NCBI GenBank assembly: GCA_022511055.1
Contig: JAFLSH010000012.1
Coordinates: forward strand, 1 to 19,413
From: Prevotella sp.
GTDB taxonomy: Bacteria > Bacteroidota > Bacteroidia > Bacteroidales > Bacteroidaceae
Direction: 5' to 3'
Length of the DNA stretch: 19,413 bases
How positions within the stretch are numbered: the first letter of the stretch is position 1; every line of letters begins with the position of its first letter. Position numbers and translations under genes: made by a program. This document shows, piece by piece, positions 7,931-15,383 of the stretch. The notes under the pieces are model-generated. The model was given only the letters and a program-made list of their open reading frames with translations. It did no database searches and was not told the DNA's origin.

Positions 7931-8741
7931 GTACACGCTCCAAGAGGTAGCCCCCTACATCAACTGGATTTACTTCTTCCATGCCTGGGGAATGGCCACT
8001 AAACCGCAGGCAGAGAAAGACCGCCTGCGGCAAGAGGCCATCGAGCGGATTGAGCGCCACGGCCGTGACTACCGCACGTTGGCCGTCTGCCAGCTGTTCG
8101 ATGCCTATGGCGATGGCGATGACATTGTGGTGAGCGGCGGTGGGGTCGGGGAGCAGCGCATTCCCCTGTTGCGGCAGCAACAGCAAGGCTCTGAGTGTCT
8201 GTGTCTGGCTGATTTCATTGCTCCGCAGCATGCCCGCAATGCCGAGCCTGCTTTCCGCCGGATAGCGCTCTTTGCCACCACTGTCAGTCCGGGCTTGGAA
8301 ACCGATTTTGCGCATGACCCCTACGAGAAGCTGATGATGCAGTTGCTGGCCGACCGCTTGGCCGAGGCCACCGCCGAGCGCATGCACGAGCAAGTGCGCC
8401 GCCGTGACTGGGGCTATGCGCCCGGTGAGCAGCTTAGCATCAGTGATATGCTTCAGGAACATTGGCAGGGCATCCGCCCCGCCGTGGGCTATCCCTCACT
8501 GCCCGATACCAGTCTGAACTTCCTCATCGACCAGCTGATAGACATGAAGCAGATAGGCATCCGGCTGACCGAGAGCGGTGCCATGAAGCCGCATGCCAGT
8601 GTCAGCGGGCTTATTATGGCGCATCCCGCCGCCCGCTATTTCGCCGTGGGCAAGATAGGTGAAGACCAGCTTCGTGACTATGCCGCCCGCCGCGGCCTCC
8701 CCCTTGCCATCTGCCGGAAATTCTTGGCCGCCAACCTTTAG
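7920..8741 (+). CDS. Free-standing activation (AdoMet-binding) domain of B12-dependent methionine synthase
   Basis: The protein has 273 aa and matches, over its whole length, only the C-terminal reactivation domain of MetH. Landmarks shared with E. coli MetH are PYINW near the N-terminus, LRQQ...CLADFIAP (84-102), ADRLAEATAERMHE (144-157), WGYAPGE (164-170), QGIRPAVGYPSLPD (183-196), LTESGAMKPHASVSG (216-230) and the end FLAANL. In E. coli this domain binds AdoMet to remethylate oxidised cob(II)alamin; the Glu of LAE, the Glu before QGIRP and the Arg of RPAxGYP are present (E149, E180, R186). The catalytic homocysteine, folate and cobalamin domains are absent, so a partner MetH must be encoded elsewhere. 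I chose ATG 7920 over TTG 7914. The stop lies in the first unit of a 21-bp tandem repeat. Confidence 0.93.
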   Translation: MVYEYTLQEVAPYINWIYFFHAWGMATKPQAEKDRLRQEAIERIERHGRDYRTLAVCQLFDAYGDGDDIVVSGGGVGEQRIPLLRQQQQGSECLCLADFIAPQHARNAEPAFRRIALFATTVSPGLETDFAHDPYEKLMMQLLADRLAEATAERMHEQVRRRDWGYAPGEQLSISDMLQEHWQGIRPAVGYPSLPDTSLNFLIDQLIDMKQIGIRLTESGAMKPHASVSGLIMAHPAARYFAVGKIGEDQLRDYAARRGLPLAICRKFLAANL

Positions 8742-8808
8742 TTTTTGGCCGCCAACCTTTATTTGTTAGCAGTAAGCCTTTGGTGTTCATCCGCCAACCT
8801 TTAGTTTT
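8724..8808 (+). repeat. Four-unit 21-bp tandem repeat across the 3' end of the MetH-activation gene
   Basis: The core CCGCCAACCTTTA occurs at 8728, 8749 and 8791, with a degenerate unit at 8770 (CAGTAAGCCTTTG), exactly 21 bp apart. Units one and two share TTGGCCGCCAACCTTTA. Because 21 is a multiple of three, the repeats read in frame with the gene as copies of the heptad FLAANLx. The first and fourth units contain the stop TAG. It occupies the convergent intergenic space before the metallophosphoesterase gene. Confidence 0.88.
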
Positions 8809-8831
8809 CAGTTTTTCTTGAAGAGAAGTGC

Positions 8832-8859
8832 CTGATAGTCCGCTTTCGTGGGTTGTCAG
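8832..8859. other. Possible hairpin between convergent genes
   Basis: A 12-bp stem that uses four G-U wobbles on the plus-strand RNA (8832-8843 with 8848-8859, loop TTTC) overlaps the metallophosphoesterase stop codon. It is not followed by a T-run in either direction, so a terminator role is doubtful. No better terminator is visible in this convergent gap. Confidence 0.3.
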
Positions 8860-10025
8860 TCGGTGTTTGCTCGCTTCAGCGTAATGACTACAATCTCGCC
8901 GGTGGCTCCGAATCGGAAAGGAATGAGGCCGCCCAAGCCGGCGGAAACGTAGAGCGATTGGTGGTCATGGTGATACCAGCCGTTGGTCTCGCGGCCTGTG
9001 AGCGAGATGGGCGACCAGCCGAAAAGGGCAAACTGCATGTTGTGGGTGTGGCCGCTGAGGGTCAGCTGGGCACGGCCGTCTGGCACTATGCGCCGCCGCC
9101 ATGATGAAGGGTCGTGTTCGAGCATGACAATAAAGTCGTCTGTTGCCGTGTCCTTGAGGGTTTTCTTGATGTCGCCGCGTTGCGGGAAATGGCGGCCATC
9201 ACCATCGTTCTCCATACCGGCAATGGTAAGGCACTGCGAGCCGCGGCGGATGGTGCGGTGTTCGTTTTGCAGCAGTATCCAGCCCATCTGCCGCTCTAAG
9301 TCGATGGTCTCGCGGCAGTTGGCTGCTTTCTGCGCCTCGCTGCACTCAACGTATTTGGCATAGTCATGGTTGCCTAACACGGAATACACTCCGTCTTTGG
9401 CCTTCAGTGATGAGAGAATGGCCAGTTGCTCGTGCAGCTCCCTCGGGTGCGCGTTTTGCAGGTCGCCCGCAAAGACTATCATGTCGGCGCGCTGGGCATT
9501 GATGCTGTCAACGGCGCGCTGCAACAGCCACTGCTGCTGGCCGGTGTAAGTGCCCACGTGCGCATCAGAGAAAAGTACGAGCCGATAGCCATCGAAAGCG
9601 GCAGGCAGCGCGCTGGAAGTGTAAGTTAGCTGTTTGACTGTCAGCTTCTTGAAGCCGTAGAACGAGCCGTAGCACAGCACAAACCAGATGGCGGGCATGG
9701 CCAGCCACCCGATGAGACTGCCGTAGTTGCGGCGGCAGCGGAACAGGCGGCGGCAGCCCGCCCCCACCGCCGAACAGAGGGCGAACACGGCCTTTGGCAC
9801 TACCACTAACCCAAACAGGAAAAGATAGGCGTGGAGTTGCGCGGGATTGTCGGGCATGAAGTTCGGCTCGAAGGCGAGTTTCATTGTCCAGACCGTCAGC
9901 GCCACGGCGGGCAGCCACCACAGCAGCCAGTAGGCGGGCGCTTGGCGCCGCCAGTAACGGTAGTCCAGATAGAGGTCGGGTATCAGGATAAGAAGCAGAA
10001 AGAGAAAAGGCGCGCGGGCTATCAT
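8856..10025 (-). CDS. Membrane-anchored metallophosphoesterase
   Basis: The protein has 389 aa. The N-terminal about 125 residues hold four likely membrane segments (5-20, 32-50, 66-87, 104-124). They are followed by a calcineurin-like phosphoesterase domain. The metal ligands are in order: SDAHVG (D154, H156), GDLQN (D188), GNHDY (N219, H220), EHDP (H304) and GHTHN (H326, H328). This architecture resembles YkuE/YaeI-type enzymes, some of which act on UDP-diacylglucosamine or other lipid-linked substrates; the substrate here is not known. Its ATG overlaps the stop of the acyltransferase gene upstream by 4 nt, so it is the last gene of a leftward envelope-lipid operon. Confidence 0.9.
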   Translation of the reverse strand: MIARAPFLFLLLILIPDLYLDYRYWRRQAPAYWLLWWLPAVALTVWTMKLAFEPNFMPDNPAQLHAYLFLFGLVVVPKAVFALCSAVGAGCRRLFRCRRNYGSLIGWLAMPAIWFVLCYGSFYGFKKLTVKQLTYTSSALPAAFDGYRLVLFSDAHVGTYTGQQQWLLQRAVDSINAQRADMIVFAGDLQNAHPRELHEQLAILSSLKAKDGVYSVLGNHDYAKYVECSEAQKAANCRETIDLERQMGWILLQNEHRTIRRGSQCLTIAGMENDGDGRHFPQRGDIKKTLKDTATDDFIVMLEHDPSSWRRRIVPDGRAQLTLSGHTHNMQFALFGWSPISLTGRETNGWYHHDHQSLYVSAGLGGLIPFRFGATGEIVVITLKRANTD

Positions 10026-10783
10026 TGGTCAGGGTTTTCGGCGTAGCCTTGATATTCCGGCACGAGTGCAGACATCACGGAGTCGTAGGCTTGGCGCATA
10101 GTGGCCTCTACGTTCTCAGCTCCCTGGCCTGTGGGGTAGATAGGCTGGTGAATGGTGAGGCTCAGCGGGTGCCAGTTGACAAAGTTGAATCCCCGCTGGC
10201 GGGGCAGCACATCGAATGAACCGTTGATGGTCAGCGGCACAATGGGCAACTGCAACTCGTCGGCCAGCGCGAAGGCTCCCTTGCGGAAGCGGGCCATGTG
10301 GCCGGTAAATGTGCGCGCACCTTCAGGGAAAACGGTCACGCTGTAGCCCTCTTTCAGTATCTTACGGGCATCATCGTATGTCTTTCGGATTTTACTGGGG
10401 CCGCTCTTGTCGACCATAATCTGGTGTGATTTCTCGCAGGCATAGCCCACGAAGGGAATCTTCCTGAGCTGGTGCTTCATCATCCACTTGAAGTTCCGGC
10501 CCAGATGGCCGTAGATGAGAAAGATGTCGAAGGCTCCCTGATGGTTGGCCACGAACACGTAGCTCTGCCCTTTCTCCAGATGCTCGCGCCCTTCAACCTT
10601 AACCGGCAGCAGCAGCGATTTCAGAATAAGCCACGCCCAGCACTTGCCGGGGTAGTAGCCCCAGAAATGGCCGTTGCCAATGGTCATGCCGATGCCCACT
10701 TCCAGGGCGGTAATGATGGTCAGCACCACTAACACGGGCAGCGCGATGACCAGTTGGTAGATTCGGTATAAGAATGTAATCAC
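10022..10783 (-). CDS. plsC: 1-acyl-sn-glycerol-3-phosphate acyltransferase (PlsC family)
   Basis: The protein has 253 aa and is an inner-membrane acyltransferase that makes phosphatidic acid from lysophosphatidate in phospholipid synthesis. A membrane segment occupies about 9-35. The catalytic NHQGAFD has the HX4D pair H81 and D86. FPEGART (152-158) is the glycerol-phosphate binding motif, and VPLTINGS is a further conserved block (motif IV). The length is normal for the family. It follows the glycosyltransferase by 18 nt and overlaps the metallophosphoesterase start by 4 nt. Other lyso-lipid acceptors are possible, because Bacteroidota carry several PlsC paralogues. Confidence 0.92.
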   Translation of the reverse strand: MITFLYRIYQLVIALPVLVVLTIITALEVGIGMTIGNGHFWGYYPGKCWAWLILKSLLLPVKVEGREHLEKGQSYVFVANHQGAFDIFLIYGHLGRNFKWMMKHQLRKIPFVGYACEKSHQIMVDKSGPSKIRKTYDDARKILKEGYSVTVFPEGARTFTGHMARFRKGAFALADELQLPIVPLTINGSFDVLPRQRGFNFVNWHPLSLTIHQPIYPTGQGAENVEATMRQAYDSVMSALVPEYQGYAENPDQ

Positions 10784-10801
10784 TTTCTTTGTTTTTATGT
10801 C

Positions 10802-11560
10802 TCAACTCTCTTTTATTTTCGGGTATTTCCGGGTCCACCCATCCCAGCGCAGGCGCATCACGCCGAAGAACGCCTCGCCGAAAATGCCGCCAGACATCTT
10901 GCTGACCCCTTCGCGGCGGTTGACAAAGATGACACTGACTTCCTTGATTTTGAAGCCTATCTTGTAGGCCGTGTACTTCATCTCTATCTGGAATCCGTAG
11001 CCCTTAAAGCGAATCTTGTCGAGTTCGATAGTCTCGAGTACGCGGCGGCGGTAGCACTTGAAGCCCGCTGTGGTGTCATGTATCGTGAAGCCTGTCACTA
11101 TCTGCACGTATTTTGAGGCGAAATAGCTCATCAGCACACGGCCGATGGGCCAGTTCACCACGTTCACGCCGCTGATATAGCGCGAGCCGATGGCTAAGTC
11201 ATAGCCTTCGTCATGGCAGGCGGCATAAAGTCGCGGCAGGTCGTTGGGATTATGGCTGAAATCGGCATCCATCTCGAAGATATAGTCGTAGCTGTGTGCC
11301 AAAGCCCATTTGAAACCCGCGATATAGGCAGTGCCCAACCCTAACTTGCCGCTGCGCTCCATGATGAACAGGCGGTCGGTGAACTCGGTGGCCATCAGCT
11401 GCTTGACAATCGCAGCGGTGCCATCGGGCGAGCCATCATCTATGACCAGAATATGGAAACTCTTGTCTAACGCAAAGATGGCCCGGATGATTTTCTCTAT
11501 GTTTTCCTTCTCGTTGTAAGTCGGAATGATAACAATACTGTCACTCTCTGTCATAACCAT
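10802..11560 (-). CDS. Polyprenol-phosphate mannosyltransferase-like GT2 glycosyltransferase (Dpm1 family)
   Basis: The protein has 252 aa and a GT-A fold: VIIPTYNEKENI (10-21), IDDGSPDGT (40-48), MDADFSHNP (97-105) and the TTAGFKCYRR block typical of dolichol-phosphate mannose synthases. It has no C-terminal membrane anchor, like the soluble Dpm1 type. Family members transfer a sugar from a nucleotide donor to polyprenyl phosphate to make a lipid-linked sugar for protein or envelope glycosylation; mannose is the usual guess but is not proven here. The start could be ATG 11560 or ATG 11554. Long in-frame sequence upstream overlaps the promoter and is not coding. It is the first gene of the leftward operon with plsC and the phosphoesterase. 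Confidence 0.9.
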   Translation of the reverse strand: MVMTESDSIVIIPTYNEKENIEKIIRAIFALDKSFHILVIDDGSPDGTAAIVKQLMATEFTDRLFIMERSGKLGLGTAYIAGFKWALAHSYDYIFEMDADFSHNPNDLPRLYAACHDEGYDLAIGSRYISGVNVVNWPIGRVLMSYFASKYVQIVTGFTIHDTTAGFKCYRRRVLETIELDKIRFKGYGFQIEMKYTAYKIGFKIKEVSVIFVNRREGVSKMSGGIFGEAFFGVMRLRWDGWTRKYPKIKES

Positions 11561-11575
11561 TGCTCTATTTTGATG

Positions 11576-11607
11576 CAAAAATAGTGAATAATCCTGATAC
11601 ACGCAAA
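11576..11607 (-). promoter_or_regulatory. Complete Bacteroidota promoter of the glycosyltransferase-plsC-phosphoesterase operon
   Basis: On the minus strand TTTG (11607-11604), a 20-nt spacer and TATTTTTG (11583-11576) fit the TTTG / TAnnTTTG pattern well. The predicted start lies about 10-15 nt before the ATG codons at 11560 and 11554. This is the best two-part promoter in the window. Confidence 0.72.
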
Positions 11608-11657
11608 TAAACAGTAAAATCTTTAGACATTTATATTTAATCTTTAATCTTTTTTTG

Positions 11658-11665
11658 TACCTTTG
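11658..11665 (+). promoter_or_regulatory. Bacteroidota -7 box for mfd
   Basis: TACCTTTG matches TAnnTTTG 16 nt before the mfd ATG. It is divergent from the glycosyltransferase promoter, so the two operons share about 120 nt of AT-rich control region. The -33 position is T-rich without a clear TTTG. Confidence 0.62.
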
Positions 11666-11681
11666 CACCCACTTTGGTGTC

Positions 11682-14600
11682 ATGAACACGCAAGAGTTGA
11701 AAAAACTTTACGCCCGTCTGCCGCAAGTGGCGGCTTTGGGAAAACTGCTGGTGAACGATTCGGAAAGGGTCGTTTTCCTGCAAGGGCTCGTGGCCTCTGC
11801 CGCACCCGTGCTGTTTGCCGCCGTGGCCGACCAGTGTACGCGGCCGTTGCTATTTATCATGCAAGATGCGGAAGAGGCGGGCTATTTCTACCATGACCTT
11901 TGCCAGATGCTCGGCGACCGCCAGGTACTCTTCTTCCCCTCCAGCTATCGGCGCGCCATTAAGTATGCGCAGCGCGATGCCGCCAACGAGATATTACGCA
12001 CTGAGGTGCTGGCGCGGCTGGGTGAGAAATCGCCACTGTATGTGGTCACTTACCCGGAGGCTATGGCCGAGAAGGTAGTGTCGAAGCAGAAACTTGATGA
12101 CCGCACACTCGTGCTGGAGCGCAGCCAGCGCATTGAGATGGGGCAGGTGGAACAGGCGCTCTGCGACTTGGGCTTCCGTGAGGTAGACTATGTGTACGAG
12201 CCGGGGCAGTATGCCCGCCGCGGCAGCATAATCGATGTTTATTCCTACAGCTGTGAACTGCCTTACCGCATAGACTTCTTTGGCGATGAGATAGACACCA
12301 TACGCACTTTTGAGGTGGAAGACCAGCTGTCGAAAGAGCGGCGCGACCGTGTGGAGATTGTGCCGGAACTGACATGGCTGGCCGATGAGAAGATTTCGTT
12401 CATGAGTTTTCTGCCCGCCGACACGGTGCTGGTGATGAAAAACTATCAGTACGTGCGCGACTGCATAGAACGTGCCTACGCAGAGGGCTTTACGGCGCAG
12501 GCCCGTATGGAGCAGATGGAAGGAGTCACGGAGATGGAGCAGAAAGACATCGACCGCCAGCTGCGCAGTGAGAGTCAGCTCATCACTGGAACGCAATTTG
12601 CTGATGACAGTGAGCGCTTCCGCCGCATGGAACTGCGTTCTGGCGAAGGCACAACGCTCTCGTTCAACACCTCTCCGCAACCTCTTTTCCACAAGAACTT
12701 CGACCTTTTGGCGCAGGCGCTGGAAGACTATCAGCTGAAGGGCTACACTTTGTATATCTTAGCCGACAGCTCCAAGCAGCAAGAACGCCTGAAGGAAATC
12801 CTGAATAGCCGGGAATCCGCCACCCCTACTGCACCTGTAAAACCTATCGGCCCTGCTACAACTGCCAAAGTGGTCAACACCCCTCCGCCGTCTTTAGTCT
12901 TCACGCCCGTTGACAAGACCCTGCACGAAGGCTTCGCCGACAACGACTTGAAGGTCTGCCTGTTTACTGACCATCAGATATTCGACCGTTTCCATAAGTA
13001 TAACCTGAAGAGTGACCGTGCCCGCACAGGCAAGGTGGCGCTGACCCTGAAAGAGATTCAACAGTTTGAGGTGGGCGACTACGTGGTGCATATCGACCAC
13101 GGCGTAGGCAAGTTCGGCGGACTGGTGCGCATGCCCATATCGGCCACTACGCCCGCTCAGGCAGGCACTTCTGCCCAGCCCGAGCAGTATCAGGAGATGA
13201 TAAAAATCATCTACCAACGGGGCGATGCCATCTATGTCAGCATCCACTCGCTCTACAAGGTGTCGAAATACAAGTCGCAGGACAGTGGTGAGGCGCCTCG
13301 CCTGTCGACCTTGGGTACCGGCCAGTGGGAACGGCTGAAGGAACGCACGAAGAAGCAAATCAAGGATATAGCCCGTGACCTTATCAAGCTGTATGCGGCG
13401 CGCCGCCGGCAGAAAGGCTTTGCCTTCAGCCCTGATGGCTATATGCAGCACGAGCTGGAAGCCTCGTTCCTCTATGAAGACACGCCCGACCAGCTGAAAG
13501 CCACACAGGAAGTGAAGGCCGACATGGAAATGGACAAGCCCATGGACCGTCTGGTCTGCGGCGATGTGGGCTTCGGCAAGACAGAGGTGGCGGTGCGCGC
13601 TGCCTTCAAGGCGGCCTGCGATGGAAAGCAGGTGGCCGTGCTGGTGCCGACTACGGTGCTGGCCTACCAGCACTTCCGCACATTCAGCGGGCGACTGAAG
13701 GATATGCCTGTGCGGGTGGACTACCTGACTCGTGCCCGCTCAACCAAGCAGGCCAAGGCGCTGTTGCAAGACTTGGCAGAGGGTAAGATAGATATCCTTA
13801 TCGGAACGCATAAGCTCATCGGCAAGTCGGTGAAGTTCAAAGACTTGGGACTGCTGATTATTGATGAGGAACAGAAGTTCGGCGTGTCGACCAAGGAGAA
13901 GCTGCGGCAGCTGAAGACGAATGTCGACACGCTGACCATGTCGGCAACGCCCATTCCGCGGACCTTGCAGTTCTCGCTTGTTGGCGCTCGTGACATGAGT
14001 GTCATTCAGACACCGCCGCCAAACCGCTATCCCATACAGACGGAAATCCATCTCTTTGGGGCGGAAATCATTACTGAGGCCATTAACTTTGAATTGTCGC
14101 GCAACGGGCAGGTCTATTTTGTCAACAATCGCATCAGCGATTTGACCCATATCGCCGAGATGATTCGCAAATATGTGCCTGATGTGCGCATTGCCATCGG
14201 CCATGGGCAGATGAAGCCGGAGGAGCTGGAGCAGACTGTTCTCGATTTCTCCAATCACGATTATGATGTGCTGCTGTCGACAACCATTGTCGAGAACGGC
14301 ATTGACATTCCCAACGCTAACACCATTATCATCAACTCAGCGCATAACTTCGGCCTTTCAGACTTGCACCAGATGCGGGGCCGTGTGGGGCGTGGCAACA
14401 GGAAAGCCTTCTGCTATCTGCTGGCACCGCCGCTGTCAGCCCTGTCTCCCGATTCGCGCCGGCGGCTGGAGGCGCTTGAGACCTTCAGCGACTTGGGGGC
14501 GGGCATCAATATCGCCATGCAAGACCTGGATATCCGCGGGGCCGGCAATCTGTTGGGCGCGGAGCAGTCTGGCTTTATCAGCGATTTGGGCTATGAGACC

Positions 14601-15215
14601 TACCAGAAAATCCTGAACGAAGCCATGGCGGAACTGAAAAGTGAAGATGACGGGGAACTGCATGCAAAAAGCAAGGGAACGGCGGCCGCCACTCCCTCTG
14701 CCAAAGGTGCAATGCTGCAAAAATCCTCATTCTTCACGCCTCACTCCTCGCTCTATGTGGCCGATTGCACCATTGAAAGCGATTTGGAGATGTATTTCCC
14801 CGAAGTCTATGTGGCCTCTTCATCAGAGCGCATGCTGCTCTATCGTGAACTTGACAATATCCGCAACGAACAGGAGCTGGATGCCTATCGCCGGCGGCTG
14901 AAAGACCGTTTCGGCGAGCCGCCGCCAGTGGCGGAGGCTCTGTTGCAGGTGGTGCCACTGCGCAGGCTTGGCATGCAGCTTGGCTGCGAGAAAATCATGC
15001 TGAAACAGGGGCGTATGTTCCTTTATTTTGTGGGTAATGCCAAGAGTTCTTACTATCAGAGTGAGGTGTTTGGTCAGATACTTGATTTTATTGGCCGTAA
15101 CGTGCGGCGTTGTAGCCTGCGGGAGCAGAACGGCAAGCGTTCCATGGTGGTGGCAGATGTGCCGTCTGTTGGCGAGGCTGTGCGGGTGTTGATGAGTATG
15201 TGGAAAAACGAGTAG
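11682..15215 (+). CDS. mfd: Transcription-repair coupling factor
   Basis: The protein has 1177 aa. It is the DNA translocase that removes stalled RNA polymerase at lesions and recruits UvrA. The UvrB-like N-terminal module is followed by the RNA-polymerase-interacting CarD-like domain from F462 (FEVGDYVVHIDHGVGKFGG). The RecG-like helicase has Walker A GDVGFGKT (627-634), DEEQ (728-731), SATPIPRTLQFSL and GRVGRG. The C-terminal TRCF domain starts around 1025. ATG 11682 is preferred because it follows a -7 box and gives the usual N-terminus. Three low-complexity insertions lie between domains, at about 375-403, 487-502 and 994-1023; the last carries a 7-bp repeat. All core motifs are intact, so it should be functional. 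Confidence 0.97.
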   Translation: MNTQELKKLYARLPQVAALGKLLVNDSERVVFLQGLVASAAPVLFAAVADQCTRPLLFIMQDAEEAGYFYHDLCQMLGDRQVLFFPSSYRRAIKYAQRDAANEILRTEVLARLGEKSPLYVVTYPEAMAEKVVSKQKLDDRTLVLERSQRIEMGQVEQALCDLGFREVDYVYEPGQYARRGSIIDVYSYSCELPYRIDFFGDEIDTIRTFEVEDQLSKERRDRVEIVPELTWLADEKISFMSFLPADTVLVMKNYQYVRDCIERAYAEGFTAQARMEQMEGVTEMEQKDIDRQLRSESQLITGTQFADDSERFRRMELRSGEGTTLSFNTSPQPLFHKNFDLLAQALEDYQLKGYTLYILADSSKQQERLKEILNSRESATPTAPVKPIGPATTAKVVNTPPPSLVFTPVDKTLHEGFADNDLKVCLFTDHQIFDRFHKYNLKSDRARTGKVALTLKEIQQFEVGDYVVHIDHGVGKFGGLVRMPISATTPAQAGTSAQPEQYQEMIKIIYQRGDAIYVSIHSLYKVSKYKSQDSGEAPRLSTLGTGQWERLKERTKKQIKDIARDLIKLYAARRRQKGFAFSPDGYMQHELEASFLYEDTPDQLKATQEVKADMEMDKPMDRLVCGDVGFGKTEVAVRAAFKAACDGKQVAVLVPTTVLAYQHFRTFSGRLKDMPVRVDYLTRARSTKQAKALLQDLAEGKIDILIGTHKLIGKSVKFKDLGLLIIDEEQKFGVSTKEKLRQLKTNVDTLTMSATPIPRTLQFSLVGARDMSVIQTPPPNRYPIQTEIHLFGAEIITEAINFELSRNGQVYFVNNRISDLTHIAEMIRKYVPDVRIAIGHGQMKPEELEQTVLDFSNHDYDVLLSTTIVENGIDIPNANTIIINSAHNFGLSDLHQMRGRVGRGNRKAFCYLLAPPLSALSPDSRRRLEALETFSDLGAGINIAMQDLDIRGAGNLLGAEQSGFISDLGYETYQKILNEAMAELKSEDDGELHAKSKGTAAATPSAKGAMLQKSSFFTPHSSLYVADCTIESDLEMYFPEVYVASSSERMLLYRELDNIRNEQELDAYRRRLKDRFGEPPPVAEALLQVVPLRRLGMQLGCEKIMLKQGRMFLYFVGNAKSSYYQSEVFGQILDFIGRNVRRCSLREQNGKRSMVVADVPSVGEAVRVLMSMWKNE
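14724..14751 (+). repeat. Four-copy 7-bp tandem repeat inside mfd
   Basis: TCCTCAT, TCTTCAC, GCCTCAC and TCCTCGC follow one another with exact 7-bp spacing (consensus TCCTCAC). They encode SSFFTPHSS in a linker of Mfd. The period is not a multiple of three, so gain or loss of one unit would shift the frame. Confidence 0.7.
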
Positions 15216-15278
15216 ACCTTCTCTGGCGGATTTAAGTATTTTTCAGGATAAAAAGACCAAAATTTCATATTTTCTTTG

Positions 15279-15286
15279 TACCTTTG
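15279..15286 (+). promoter_or_regulatory. Bacteroidota -7 box for the polysaccharide export genes
   Basis: TACCTTTG matches TAnnTTTG. It lies 97 nt before the SLBB gene ATG, which is a longer leader than for other genes here. No T-rich terminator separates it from mfd. The sequence 15216-15278 is AT-rich and otherwise featureless. Confidence 0.6.
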
Positions 15287-15287
15287 T

Positions 15288-15322
15288 GCCCGAATTATCG
15301 CCTCTTTCTTGCAATTGCGGGC
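15288..15322 (+). other. Possible 5'-leader hairpin of the polysaccharide export transcript
   Basis: GCCCG plus AATT (15288-15296) can pair with AATT plus CGGGC (15313-15322) with one bulged base, at or very near the predicted transcript 5' end. This could stabilise or control the mRNA. No known riboswitch or UpxY-type element is recognised. Confidence 0.35.
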
Positions 15323-15383
15323 TTACACCGTTTTGTGGGGGAGAGAATAATGGCATTTGAAACGATAAAAAACAGAAAACGAT

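Noticed and set aside
11561..11689. N-terminal extension of the glycosyltransferase (43 extra residues)
   Set aside because: The extension overlaps the complete promoter and the mfd control region, and it has no family similarity. The GT2 domain begins right after the ATG codons at 11560 and 11554.
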